NCBI RefSeq assembly: GCF_025215155.1
Contig: NZ_JALHAM010000122.1
Strand: one strand, 5' to 3'
From: Dryocola clanedunensis
Lineage (GTDB): Bacteria > Pseudomonadota > Gammaproteobacteria > Enterobacterales > Enterobacteriaceae
Length of the DNA: 64,000 bases
A model generated the notes under the pieces. It had not been told where the DNA came from. It ran no database searches and was given only the letters and a program-made list of their open reading frames with translations. The first letter of the stretch is position 1. The number at the start of each line of letters is the position of its first letter. A program made the translations under genes and the position numbers. Shown in pieces: positions 17,051 to 25,149 of this stretch.

Positions 17051-18301
17051 TCAGGCCTTGTTTATATATTCCTGAGCGGCAAGTAAATCCTTTGCTTCCC
17101 TGTTGGTTTCTGAATGTTTTATTTGTCGCTGATTAACGCTGCGCACGGCCAGGGGAGTTAATGCCGCGGCAATTAGACAAAGCACGCCAATGAATAAATA
17201 GCCCGATGATAAGTTAATATGCTGGAGCATCAGCCCCATTAATACCGGGCCGGCAAACATCCCGCAGGAATAAATTGTCTGGAATAATCCCATGCGGGTA
17301 GATTGCTCATCTTCAACCGTATTAACCACGCTCAGGGACATAAATACCGCAAAGGCCATGCCGAAAGAGAAGCCCCCAACGGACTGCAGCAGATAAATCA
17401 GATAAATATTGCTGGTGAAAGGCACGCCAATAGTGGAGACAAGCTGTAGGAGGATCCCGATAACCGCAGTTTTGGCCAGCCCCCATCGTTTGTAAAACAC
17501 CGAGCTACACATGGCGATAGCCAGCGCGTAGAAAATCAGATGCAGATTGCTGAGTAACGTCAGAATGCCCGCTTTAGCCCCGAGCTGCTGGGCATAAATA
17601 GGGGTCAGGGTATCGCGTGTCGCAAACGGCACCAGAATAACGATGGTTGCCAGAAGGCCGATAATCCATACGGAAGGATCGCCGAGCTGGCGCTTAGCGC
17701 TGGTAATACAAGCTTTAAGAGACGGTGCCTGTGCCGCGTCGTGAAACTCCTTAATGCGAAACGTCAGGATCAGCGCCAGCAGGGCAGCAACGCTTGAAAC
17801 GAAGTAGCCGATACTTTTATCAAAGAAGTGAATCAGCGTGCCGCCGATACAGTTTCCCAGGAAGACGCCCAGCGGCCCGGCAAGCGCGAGGAGGGCGACG
17901 GCAGCAGGTGCATCTTTACGATCGAAGTAGCGAATAAACAGGATGTTATAAAGCACCCAGGTCGCAGCGGTAAAGCCATCGGCTGCTTTCGCCAGATAGA
18001 GCGTGACGGCGGTGGGTTCATACCAGGCGATGGGCCATGTCACCAGCGGCAGCAGCAGGCTGACCTGAATAAAAATTTTTCGGCTCTTCACTACGTCCGA
18101 AAGGATACCAATAGGAAAGCGGACGAACAGGGTGGCTAAACCGCTGGCCCCCATAATCATGCCAACCACTTCCGGCTGCATGCCTTCGCTAATGAGCATC
18201 GGTGCCAGAAAGGCATCAATACTGTGGATACAGATGAAGAACAGGACGCTGATGGTGAAAAACAGCCTGACCTCGGATCGACTAAATAGTGCACGAAACA
18301 T
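17051..18301 (-). CDS. MFS transporter of the accessory catabolic locus
   Basis: A 416-residue twelve-helix major facilitator. The cytoplasmic loop after helix 2 reads RFPIGILSDVVKSRKIF, the MFS signature. The N-terminal region begins MFRALFSRSEVRLFFTISVL. It is read away from the LacI gene, with two palindromes between them, and toward the SDR/hydrolase/aldolase/bicupin genes, so it probably imports the substrate of that pathway. Subfamily and substrate are not recognisable. Its base composition is somewhat more AT-rich than the enzymes downstream. Confidence 0.85.
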   Translation of the reverse strand: MFRALFSRSEVRLFFTISVLFFICIHSIDAFLAPMLISEGMQPEVVGMIMGASGLATLFVRFPIGILSDVVKSRKIFIQVSLLLPLVTWPIAWYEPTAVTLYLAKAADGFTAATWVLYNILFIRYFDRKDAPAAVALLALAGPLGVFLGNCIGGTLIHFFDKSIGYFVSSVAALLALILTFRIKEFHDAAQAPSLKACITSAKRQLGDPSVWIIGLLATIVILVPFATRDTLTPIYAQQLGAKAGILTLLSNLHLIFYALAIAMCSSVFYKRWGLAKTAVIGILLQLVSTIGVPFTSNIYLIYLLQSVGGFSFGMAFAVFMSLSVVNTVEDEQSTRMGLFQTIYSCGMFAGPVLMGLMLQHINLSSGYLFIGVLCLIAAALTPLAVRSVNQRQIKHSETNREAKDLLAAQEYINKA

Positions 18302-18418
18302 GGTGGTGAACCTCTTAAAATTAATGGGTTATAACCAATCAAGTACGGCATAAACCGGTTCAATCCTTTTGGCTGTGACTCCTGTCCCCGGTAAAAACTG
18401 ACGGCGTTTTTGCACTGC

Positions 18419-18434
18419 ATGCATACGTATTCAA
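18419..18434. promoter_or_regulatory. LacI-type operator 1
   Basis: ATGCATACGTATTCAA, an imperfect palindrome centred on ACGT. It agrees with the second site at 13 of 16 positions. It lies nearer the MFS gene. LacI-family proteins bind such palindromes as dimers, and two sites 89 bases apart could support looping. Confidence 0.55.
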
Positions 18435-18507
18435 AAATGAAAGTTACGAAAAGGTTTCAGTTTTGTAAAGGTTAAGATTGTAAATGTGAAAAAATTTATT
18501 TTGTCTG

Positions 18508-18523
18508 TTGCATACGCATGCAA
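18508..18523. promoter_or_regulatory. LacI-type operator 2
   Basis: TTGCATACGCATGCAA, a near-perfect 16-base palindrome with the central CG step favoured by LacI/GalR proteins. It lies 147 bases ahead of the LacI gene. I infer it is bound by the adjacent regulator. Confidence 0.6.
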
Positions 18524-18669
18524 AGATGGTGTAAGACTTAAAAACAGACATTCCGGCGGGGACGGGCAAGGGCCAGACTGGCAATCCCCCCGCAGCGCGT
18601 TACACTGGGCAACGCCTTGTTTTTATGAAAAATGCACCGTGGCGGGAATGTTGATAAGGAACAGCGACA

Positions 18670-19740
18670 ATGAAACGTAAGACTTTTGGGCCCGTGACGT
18701 CGCAGCAGGTGGCGCAGATTGCGGGAGTGTCACAATCGGCGGTGTCACGCACGTTTACGCCGGGGGCCAGCATTTCACCGGCCACGCGTGAAAAAGTGCT
18801 GAAGGCAGCGCGAGAGCTGGGCTACCGGCCGAATGCCATCGCCCGTTCTTTGAACACTGCCCGCTCACGTATTGTCGGCGTGGTGATGTCCTATTTTGAC
18901 AACCAGTTTTACCCGCAGGTGCTTGAGGCGCTGGCGCAGAAGCTCGATGAGCTGAACTACCACCTGCTGCTGTTCGTGGGCGACCGCGACGGCAACGTGG
19001 ACAGAATTTTTGACCAGATCATGCAGTACCGGGTAGACGGCATCGTGCTGGCGTCCGTTTCACTATCCATTGAATTATCGGAAGAGTGCCTGGCCGCCGG
19101 GATCCCGGTGGTGCTGTTTAACCGCGACGATGAGAACGGCATAGTTTCCAGCGTCAACACGGATAACGAAGCCGCCGCCCGTCAGATAGCCGAGTTTTTA
19201 CTGGCCGGTGAACACCAGCGCTTTGCCTATGTCGCGGGCATTGCTGATTCATCGGTAAACGTTGCGCGCCAGGCCGGGTTCGTCAGCACGCTGCAATCGA
19301 AAGGCGTCGAGGATATCCGGGTGGTGCAGGGTAACTACGATGCGCAGCAAACCAGCCGCGCCGCCCGGGAGCTTTTCTCTTCACCGCAGCCGCCGGACGC
19401 CATCTTTGCGGCCAATGACCATATGGCCTTAACCGTGATGGATATCGCCCGCTACGAGTTCGGCCTGCGGATCCCCGACGATTTGTCGGTCATCGGCTAC
19501 GACGACACCGGCCCGTCCGGCTGGCCATCCTACGCGCTGACCTCCGCCTCGCAGCCGGTGGACGAGATGGTCAGCGCCACGGTGGCGCTGCTGATGAAGC
19601 AGATAGAAAGTGAAAACATCGAACCCGAACAGCTGGTGGTCAAGGGGGCGCTGATTGTCCGCCATTCCGCGCGCCGCCCACGCTCAGGCGTAATCGAGAA
19701 AGACGGGTTGTCTCTGTTCCAGCCGCAGGAGGTTGAATGA
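18670..19740 (+). CDS. LacI-family transcriptional regulator
   Basis: A 356-residue LacI/GalR protein. The HTH and hinge are clear: VTSQQVAQIAGVSQSAVSR (about residues 9-27) and GYRPNAIARSLNTARSRIVG; the rest is a two-lobed sugar-binding-protein-like effector domain (FAANDHMALTVMD, VIGYDDTGPSGWP). ATAAGGA lies ahead of the ATG. Its stop overlaps the next gene by ATGA. It probably controls both divergent arms through the two palindromes upstream. The effector would be a pathway substrate or intermediate. Confidence 0.9.
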   Translation: MKRKTFGPVTSQQVAQIAGVSQSAVSRTFTPGASISPATREKVLKAARELGYRPNAIARSLNTARSRIVGVVMSYFDNQFYPQVLEALAQKLDELNYHLLLFVGDRDGNVDRIFDQIMQYRVDGIVLASVSLSIELSEECLAAGIPVVLFNRDDENGIVSSVNTDNEAAARQIAEFLLAGEHQRFAYVAGIADSSVNVARQAGFVSTLQSKGVEDIRVVQGNYDAQQTSRAARELFSSPQPPDAIFAANDHMALTVMDIARYEFGLRIPDDLSVIGYDDTGPSGWPSYALTSASQPVDEMVSATVALLMKQIESENIEPEQLVVKGALIVRHSARRPRSGVIEKDGLSLFQPQEVE

Positions 19741-20708
19741 CCAGGTTGCCGGGCTTTAGCCCTCAGTTTGATTCCATACAGCAGTTTATTCTGACGCTGA
19801 CCCACGTTGTCTGGGAGCAAAAGGACATCGGTCAGCTGGCCGACTTCTACGCCACGCCGGTAGTCTTCCACACGCCGGAAAAACAGCTCAACGATCTTTC
19901 CGGCTTTATGCGCCTGACGCTTGAAGCCATGCACAGCTTCCCGCAGCGCACGGTACTGACCGAAGATATTTTGACGACCCATACGCCGGAGTTTGAGTAT
20001 TACGCGGCGCAGCGCACGCTGGCTTGCATCCAGCACCAGGGCGAAGGGTTCTTTGGTCAGCCGAGCGGCAAAGCCGTTTGGGTACGCACCTGGGCGGACC
20101 GCGTGTGCGCCGATGGCGCGGTAAGGCAGGAGTGGCTATTGCAGGATCGTGCAGCGATTGTCTCGCAGATTGGTCTGAACGCTCGTGATTTTGCGCAGCA
20201 GCTGGCCGTTGCCCGGAAGGAGTTAGGGCTGGAGAATACTTCCGCTGAGGAAATGGATGCGCGCTGGGCGGGCGGGCCGGAGGGCGACGACGTTGACGGG
20301 CCGCTGGCCGGGCTGGTGGAACGCTATCTCTCTATGTGGGCCGGTGGCAATAGCGGCGTGGTCCCGGGGCTTTATCATCCGGCGGCCACCTTCCATGGCC
20401 CGGCGCACGTGCTGCGTACCGGCGAGCAGGATATTGGCGCGTTCCTCTCGGGCTACCGGGCTTCTTTTGCCGACAGCGAAACGCAGCTGCACCATCTTAT
20501 TGTCCGCCGTGACGCCAACGAACCCGTGCGCCTCTCCCTGCGCTGGTCGCTGTTAACCTGGCATGACGGCTATGGCCGATTTGGCGCACCAACGCGTCGC
20601 CCGATCTCTATCACCGGTATCAGCCAGCTGGAACTGCGCGACGGATTAATTATCCGTGAATATCTGGGCATTGATGAGTTAGCAATCTGGTCACAAATAT
20701 TTAATTAA
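19737..20708 (+). CDS. Double SnoaL/NTF2-like domain protein A
   Basis: A 323-residue protein built of two SnoaL-like (NTF2 fold) halves: residues about 15-150 (VVWEQKDIGQLADFYA, then QEWLLQDRAAIVSQIGL) and about 185-320 (VERYLSMWAGGNSGVVPGLYHPAATFHGP, then IREYLGIDELAIWSQI). Each half has the opening pattern of a helix with Trp, a 'Y..A.F' strand and a closing 'REW/REY' strand. The fold serves cyclases, isomerases, hydratases and epoxide hydrolases. Translation is coupled to the LacI gene by ATGA. No function is assigned; protein B downstream has the same two-domain design. Confidence 0.75.
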   Translation: MTRLPGFSPQFDSIQQFILTLTHVVWEQKDIGQLADFYATPVVFHTPEKQLNDLSGFMRLTLEAMHSFPQRTVLTEDILTTHTPEFEYYAAQRTLACIQHQGEGFFGQPSGKAVWVRTWADRVCADGAVRQEWLLQDRAAIVSQIGLNARDFAQQLAVARKELGLENTSAEEMDARWAGGPEGDDVDGPLAGLVERYLSMWAGGNSGVVPGLYHPAATFHGPAHVLRTGEQDIGAFLSGYRASFADSETQLHHLIVRRDANEPVRLSLRWSLLTWHDGYGRFGAPTRRPISITGISQLELRDGLIIREYLGIDELAIWSQIFN

Positions 20709-20711
20709 GTC

Positions 20712-20730
20712 TGCGGGGGATGACTCCCCC
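20712..20730 (+). other. Hairpin between double-SnoaL genes A and B
   Basis: CGGGGG/CCCCCG stem with a six-base loop directly after gene A. No U tract follows, so it is not a standard terminator. It may protect the upstream mRNA or weaken readthrough into gene B; the rest of 20731-20891 shows no gene. Confidence 0.4.
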
Positions 20731-20891
20731 GAATAAATAAAGCCCGTGAAAATGATAATTTATTTATCAGGGGCTGCTGTTGCCTGAATTCTGAAAACAA
20801 GCTGTCACTATTTGCAGGTGAGGGATAATTACATCCCGAATACAGTGCGCCGGGAAATTTCTCAGTGCATCCATCGAACGCAGGAGGTTAT

Positions 20892-22031
20892 ATGTCATCA
20901 ACTGAAGCGACAAATAAAACGCCGGTAGTAGCTGAGAAAACTAATACGAAATCCACTCGTGACGAGCCTGTATTACAGGTTGAGCGACGTGACTTTGTAG
21001 ATTTAGTTCCCGAAAAACGTCCCCGCGTGCAGTCATTAAGAGGATTTGACGACTGTTATACCGACATTGTGGATTATATCGTGCGCTGTACGCATAAAAT
21101 ATGGGACGAGCGCGACGTAGGTTTAATTTACTCGCACTACACGCATAACTGCGTTTTATATAACGCGCTGGGCACCATGTATAACCGCGAACAGGTCGTG
21201 CAGGATACGTTACAGCGCCTGATTGCCTTCCCGGAGCGCCGCGGTATGGCGACCCAGGTTATCTGGAACGGCAACGACGTGGACGGTTTCTACACTTCGC
21301 ACCTGGTAACCGGCACCGGTCGCCACACGCAGTTCAGCCATCTGGGCAAGCCGACGAACCGCACCTTTGTCACCCGCACCGTTGCGGACTGCATGATCCA
21401 CGAGAACAAAATTTACCGCGAGTGGGTGGTCAGCGACAACATGGCGATGATGCGCCAGCTTGGCCTGGATACCGACGCGGTGGCGTACGGCATGGCGAAA
21501 GAGCAGTTTGATAAAGGCTTCCGCGTGACCGACATCGGCGAGAACCGCCGCATGGTCGGCCAGTATCCGCCGGAAATGGAGTGCGACGTCTCCATCGCCC
21601 ATACCGACACCGAAGAGCAGTGCCTGCGCTGGCTGCATGAGATCTATAACCGCCGCATGCTGGGCAAAATCAAAGACGTTTACGCGACCAACGTCCAGTG
21701 GCACGGTCCGCTGATGAAGGAGCTGTACGGCCAGGCGGCGGTGATCCACCAGACGCTGGCGCTGATTGGCATGATCCCGGACGGCGCGTGGATGCCGCAG
21801 CACGTCTGCTCCAACCCGTGCGAAGAGGGCGGTACCAAGGTCGCGGTGCGCTGGATTATGGAAGGTCACCACCTGGGCTACGGCGAGCTGGGCAAGCCAA
21901 CGGGCGAACGCCTGTTCGTGATGGGCATGTCCCACTACCACATCGTGAACGGCAAAATCGTCGACGAATGGGTCGTTTACGACCACCTGGCGCTGCTGGC
22001 ACAAATCAAACTGGGTCAAATGGAGGAGTAA
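20892..22031 (+). CDS. Double SnoaL/NTF2-like domain protein B
   Basis: A 379-residue protein with a Lys/Glu-rich N-terminal extension of about 50 residues and then two SnoaL-like halves: about 60-205 (HKIWDERDVGLIYSHYTHNC, IYREWVVSDNMAMMRQLGLD) and about 235-379 (LHEIYNRRMLGKIKDVYATN, VDEWVVYDHLALLAQIKLG). Start chosen at 20892 behind CAGGAGG. It shares design and several phrases with protein A but is not a close copy. The HisD-family gene begins three bases past its stop, with the ribosome site in its last codons, so the two are co-translated. Confidence 0.75.
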   Translation: MSSTEATNKTPVVAEKTNTKSTRDEPVLQVERRDFVDLVPEKRPRVQSLRGFDDCYTDIVDYIVRCTHKIWDERDVGLIYSHYTHNCVLYNALGTMYNREQVVQDTLQRLIAFPERRGMATQVIWNGNDVDGFYTSHLVTGTGRHTQFSHLGKPTNRTFVTRTVADCMIHENKIYREWVVSDNMAMMRQLGLDTDAVAYGMAKEQFDKGFRVTDIGENRRMVGQYPPEMECDVSIAHTDTEEQCLRWLHEIYNRRMLGKIKDVYATNVQWHGPLMKELYGQAAVIHQTLALIGMIPDGAWMPQHVCSNPCEEGGTKVAVRWIMEGHHLGYGELGKPTGERLFVMGMSHYHIVNGKIVDEWVVYDHLALLAQIKLGQMEE

Positions 22032-22034
22032 GAG

Positions 22035-23342
22035 ATGGGCGCAATCAGTGAAGCAGACGTGCAGTTTCTTAAACGCCCGCAGGGGCAGGACGCGCAGGCG
22101 GACAGGACGCTGACGGACACCGTTCATGATGTTATCGAACAGGTAAAAACGCGCGGGGACGCGGCGCTGCGGGACTTCTCGGCGAAGTTTGATAAAACCG
22201 TACCGGACAGCTTTGAAGTGTCGGAAGGTGAGATCAAAGCGGCACTGGCGGATCTTGACCCGCAGACCCGCAGGGACAGCGAGTTTGCCATTGCCCAGGT
22301 GAAGCGCTTTGCCCAGGCGCAGCTTGCCACCATGAAACCGCTGGAAGTGGAAACGCTGCCGGGGGTGCATCTGGGGCACCGCATTATCCCTATCGAAAAG
22401 GTCGGCTGCTACGTGCCGGGCGGGCGCTATCCCATCCTGTCCGCGCCGGTGATGTCCATTGTGCCTGCGGTGGTAGCAGGTTGTGACGAGATTATTGCCT
22501 GTTTGCCGCCGGGCGCGCATCCGGCGATGATCGCCGTTTGCCACCTGGCCGGGGCGCACCGCATCTTTAAGGTCGGTGGCGCGCAGGCGATTGCCGCCAT
22601 GGCGTGGGGCACGGAGTCCGTGCCGGTGGTGGATAAGGTCGTCGGGCCTGGCAATGCCTTCGTCAACGAAGCCAAGCGTCAGGTATTCGGCAAGGTAGGG
22701 ATTGATGCTCTGGCAGGCCCGAGCGAAATCTACGTGATTGCCGACGACAGCGCGAACCCGCAGATGTTAGCCGCCGACCTGCTGGCGCAGGCCGAGCACG
22801 ACGTTCATACCCGCGTGGGGATGGCGACAACCTGCGAACGCATCGCCAGCGAAACCCTCAGCGAAATCGAACGCCAGCTGAAAACGCTGCCAACGGCGGC
22901 AACGGCGGGGGAAGCGTGGCGCCGTCAGGGGGAAATTGTGATTTGCCGCGACGAAGAGCAGCTGATTGCCTGGGCCGATCACATGGCGACGGAGCATCTC
23001 CAGGTGCATACCCGCGACCCGCACGCCACGGCGAGCAAAATTCGCAACTACGGCTCGCTGTTTATCGGTCAGAACGCCAGCGTGGTGTTCTCTGATAAAT
23101 GCTGTGGCACCAATCACACGCTGCCAACGATGGCGGCAGCGCGCTACACCGGCGGTCTGTGGGTGGGCGCATACGTGAAGATTTGCACGCATCAGTGGAT
23201 TGACGACCACGGCATTGCGGCGATTGCTGAACCGGCGATTCGCCAGAGTCGCACTGAAGGGATGCAGGCACACCGCCGTGCGGCAGAGATCCGTTTACGT
23301 CCTGAGGAAATTGAGGGAATAACAGGCGGCAAGCGGAATTAA
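22035..23342 (+). CDS. Histidinol dehydrogenase-family enzyme (non-biosynthetic)
   Basis: A 435-residue paralogue of HisD. The zinc ligands and catalytic residues are kept: Gln and His in LLAQAEHD, Glu-His in ATEHLQ, Asp in FSDKCCGTNHTLPT and His near the C-terminus in GMQAHRRAAEIR. HisD-type enzymes oxidise a primary alcohol to the acid in two NAD+ steps. Outside the his operon and next to catabolic genes, members include sulfopropanediol dehydrogenase (HpsN); I do not claim that substrate. It ends the plus-strand arm of the cluster. Confidence 0.85.
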   Translation: MGAISEADVQFLKRPQGQDAQADRTLTDTVHDVIEQVKTRGDAALRDFSAKFDKTVPDSFEVSEGEIKAALADLDPQTRRDSEFAIAQVKRFAQAQLATMKPLEVETLPGVHLGHRIIPIEKVGCYVPGGRYPILSAPVMSIVPAVVAGCDEIIACLPPGAHPAMIAVCHLAGAHRIFKVGGAQAIAAMAWGTESVPVVDKVVGPGNAFVNEAKRQVFGKVGIDALAGPSEIYVIADDSANPQMLAADLLAQAEHDVHTRVGMATTCERIASETLSEIERQLKTLPTAATAGEAWRRQGEIVICRDEEQLIAWADHMATEHLQVHTRDPHATASKIRNYGSLFIGQNASVVFSDKCCGTNHTLPTMAAARYTGGLWVGAYVKICTHQWIDDHGIAAIAEPAIRQSRTEGMQAHRRAAEIRLRPEEIEGITGGKRN

Positions 23343-23343
23343 C

Positions 23344-23460
23344 CCGCCGCCAGGTGATAAGCGCCAGCGTCATCCATCGAGAAATTGTCGGCTGACGCTG
23401 CGCTTATCAGACCTACGAGTCGGTGTTACAGGGAGGATAAACGGCAGCGTCATCCCCCGC
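23344..23460. repeat. BIME: clustered REP elements
   Basis: Contains successive REP-like arms (gataagcgccagcgtcatcc, gctgacgctgcgcttatcag, aaacggcagcgtcatccccc) in alternating orientation between the convergent HisD-like and pcaQ genes. A standard enterobacterial intergenic element that can act as transcript end or stabiliser. Confidence 0.7.
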
Positions 23461-23461
23461 G

Positions 23462-24385
23462 TTAAGCAGGCATCGACTTACGAATAGACGTCAGCAGGAT
23501 CTGTGCGGCAGGTGTTAGTGTTGCATCTACCCTGGTAAGAATACCGATGGGTTCTCCAGCTACCTGCGTCGCTATCGGCAGGGCCGTCAACGTCCCCTGA
23601 CGCAAATCTTCTTTTACCGCCCCTGAAGGCACAAACCACACATAGTTATAATCCACGGTTAACTGGCGGGAAAGTGACGCAGAAAGTGTCTCAATGCAGG
23701 TGGCCGGGAGTTTGCAATTCTGGCTGGTCAGCAGCGTTTCAGCGTTCTGGCGCGGGATGGTTCCTTTCGGTGAGACGACAGCAGGCCACTCCATGACGCG
23801 GCTTAACGTGATATTTTCTTGCAGCAACGGGTGGTCGGGGCGGACTACCAGCTTCAGCGATTCTAAAAAAAGCAGCTCATAATTCAGCCCGGTCATCAGT
23901 TCCGGATCGGACATGCGCCCAATTCCCAGATCCAGCTCGCCGGATTTCAGCCCCGCCAGCAGCATCGTATTATTCATTGTGCCGACCTGAAGCGTGACGT
24001 CGCTTTGCTGCTTGTGAAACTGGCCGATAACCATCGGCAAAATACCCAACGCCGCGGTGGGGAGTGCGCCAATTCTGACAATGCTGGAAGCCTGCCCATC
24101 CTTACGATTAAGGGACTGGCCCGCGTGGTTTAGGGCATCAAGCACCTTCACCGCATGCGTCAGAAACTGTTCGCCGACCAGCGTCAGCTGGGCACCAAGC
24201 CGACCGCGGTCGAACAGGCGGGTGCCGGTGAGCTGTTCCAGTTCGTTGAGCGTTTTAGACAGGGCTGGTTGGCTCAGATTGAGCGTTTCGGCCGCGCGCC
24301 CCAGCGTTCCCTGCTGGGCGACGGCCACGAAAGTATGTAGATGACGCAAGCGAATGCGCTGACTAAAGAGACCTTTTTTTTCCAT
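23462..24385 (-). CDS. pcaQ: PcaQ-like LysR regulator
   Basis: A 307-residue LysR protein with HTH RHLHTFVAVAQQGTLGRAAE (about residues 14-33) and LSQPALSKTLNELEQLTGTRLF. The wording of the effector domain and its position beside pcaHG match the PcaQ group, which activates protocatechuate genes in response to beta-carboxymuconate. Here it follows pcaHG on the same strand with a 143-base gap, rather than being divergent. An inverted repeat lies in that gap. Confidence 0.75.
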   Translation of the reverse strand: MEKKGLFSQRIRLRHLHTFVAVAQQGTLGRAAETLNLSQPALSKTLNELEQLTGTRLFDRGRLGAQLTLVGEQFLTHAVKVLDALNHAGQSLNRKDGQASSIVRIGALPTAALGILPMVIGQFHKQQSDVTLQVGTMNNTMLLAGLKSGELDLGIGRMSDPELMTGLNYELLFLESLKLVVRPDHPLLQENITLSRVMEWPAVVSPKGTIPRQNAETLLTSQNCKLPATCIETLSASLSRQLTVDYNYVWFVPSGAVKEDLRQGTLTALPIATQVAGEPIGILTRVDATLTPAAQILLTSIRKSMPA

Positions 24386-24419
24386 AGCTGATGTTAAAAA
24401 CAGACGGACCGCGGTGACA

Positions 24420-24450
24420 AGGTAAGTTGTTTGATTATGTTAACTTGCCT
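24420..24450. promoter_or_regulatory. Inverted repeat upstream of pcaQ
   Basis: AGGTAAGTT (24420-24428) and AACTTGCCT (24442-24450) are complementary at eight of nine positions with 13 bases between. The location, 35 bases ahead of pcaQ, suits a LysR site for self-control. Low certainty. Confidence 0.35.
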
Positions 24451-24528
24451 GCAAAATATCATTAACATTTAACTGTTTTTGGCAACAAATCATCCGGCCG
24501 GGCGGGTAAAGGTCATCTGCCGTCACGG

Positions 24529-25149
24529 CTACACATCAAAAAAGACGGTTTCCTTGTCGCCCTGTAGATAAATATCAAACGTATACACAACCTCATTGCC
24601 ACGCTTTTCACGTTTGCCGATCAGCGAGTGACGGCGAGTTTCCCACTCGATAAGATTCAGCACCGGGTCTTCACTGTTGGCCGCTTGTTCGTCGGAGAAA
24701 TACATCCTGGTATTCAGGCCGATGTTAATTCCGCGGGCTACAATCCACAGGTTCAGATGTGGGGCCATCATTCTGCCGTCGCGTCCCACGACCGCACCTG
24801 GTTTGATGGTCTCAAAGCGCCAGACGCCGCTATCAAAGTCAGAGCAGGTACGTCCCCATCCGCGAAAATCTGCATCGATTTTTTTCTCCTGCTGTTGGTC
24901 AGCAGGATGGTTATAACGCCCGGCAGCGTTGGCCTGCCAGAGCTCAATCAGCACATCCCGCACCGGCGTGCCCGACCCGTCGAACACTCGTCCTTCTACA
25001 ACAATACGTTCGCCTTCGGTATGTGAGTTAGTCAGGATATGGCTGAAATTTGTCTCAAAGATGTTGAACCCGGCAGCGTGCGGCGCAAGCCCGATATGCA
25101 CATAGGGCCCGGCAGTTTGTGAGGCGGTTTCCTGTAAATAATCTTTCAT
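24529..25149 (-). CDS. pcaG: Protocatechuate 3,4-dioxygenase alpha subunit
   Basis: A 206-residue intradiol dioxygenase alpha chain: opens with TAGPYVHIGLAPHAAGFNIF and contains ELWQANAAGRYNHPAD and PHLNLWIVARGINIGLNTRMYF. The alpha subunit lacks the iron ligands and contributes substrate pocket residues. Its start overlaps the pcaH stop by ATGA. With PcaH it opens protocatechuate to beta-carboxy-cis,cis-muconate. Confidence 0.92.
   Translation of the reverse strand: MKDYLQETASQTAGPYVHIGLAPHAAGFNIFETNFSHILTNSHTEGERIVVEGRVFDGSGTPVRDVLIELWQANAAGRYNHPADQQQEKKIDADFRGWGRTCSDFDSGVWRFETIKPGAVVGRDGRMMAPHLNLWIVARGINIGLNTRMYFSDEQAANSEDPVLNLIEWETRRHSLIGKREKRGNEVVYTFDIYLQGDKETVFFDV

Larger units (their letters stand above)
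18302..18669. other. Divergent control region MFS / LacI
   Basis: A 368-base non-coding stretch between the divergent transporter and LacI genes. It holds two related palindromes (18419-18434 and 18508-18523) and AT-rich promoter-like sequence between them. No other gene is supported here; a short plus-strand frame at 18486-18680 has no ribosome site and runs into lacI-type coding sequence. Confidence 0.6.

Noticed and set aside
20712..20730. Hairpin as terminator between double-SnoaL genes
   Set aside because: No T run on either strand, and the genes downstream seem part of the same functional set.
21210..22559. 449-codon open frame on the minus strand opposite the double-SnoaL B and HisD-like genes
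   Set aside because: It is antisense to two well-supported genes in GC-rich sequence; its translation is rich in His, Arg and Val with no recognisable motif and no ribosome site. A codon-bias shadow.
22035..23342. HisD-like gene as biosynthetic hisD
   Set aside because: Metal and catalytic residues fit, but there are no his genes here and the neighbours are catabolic; a paralogue is more likely.
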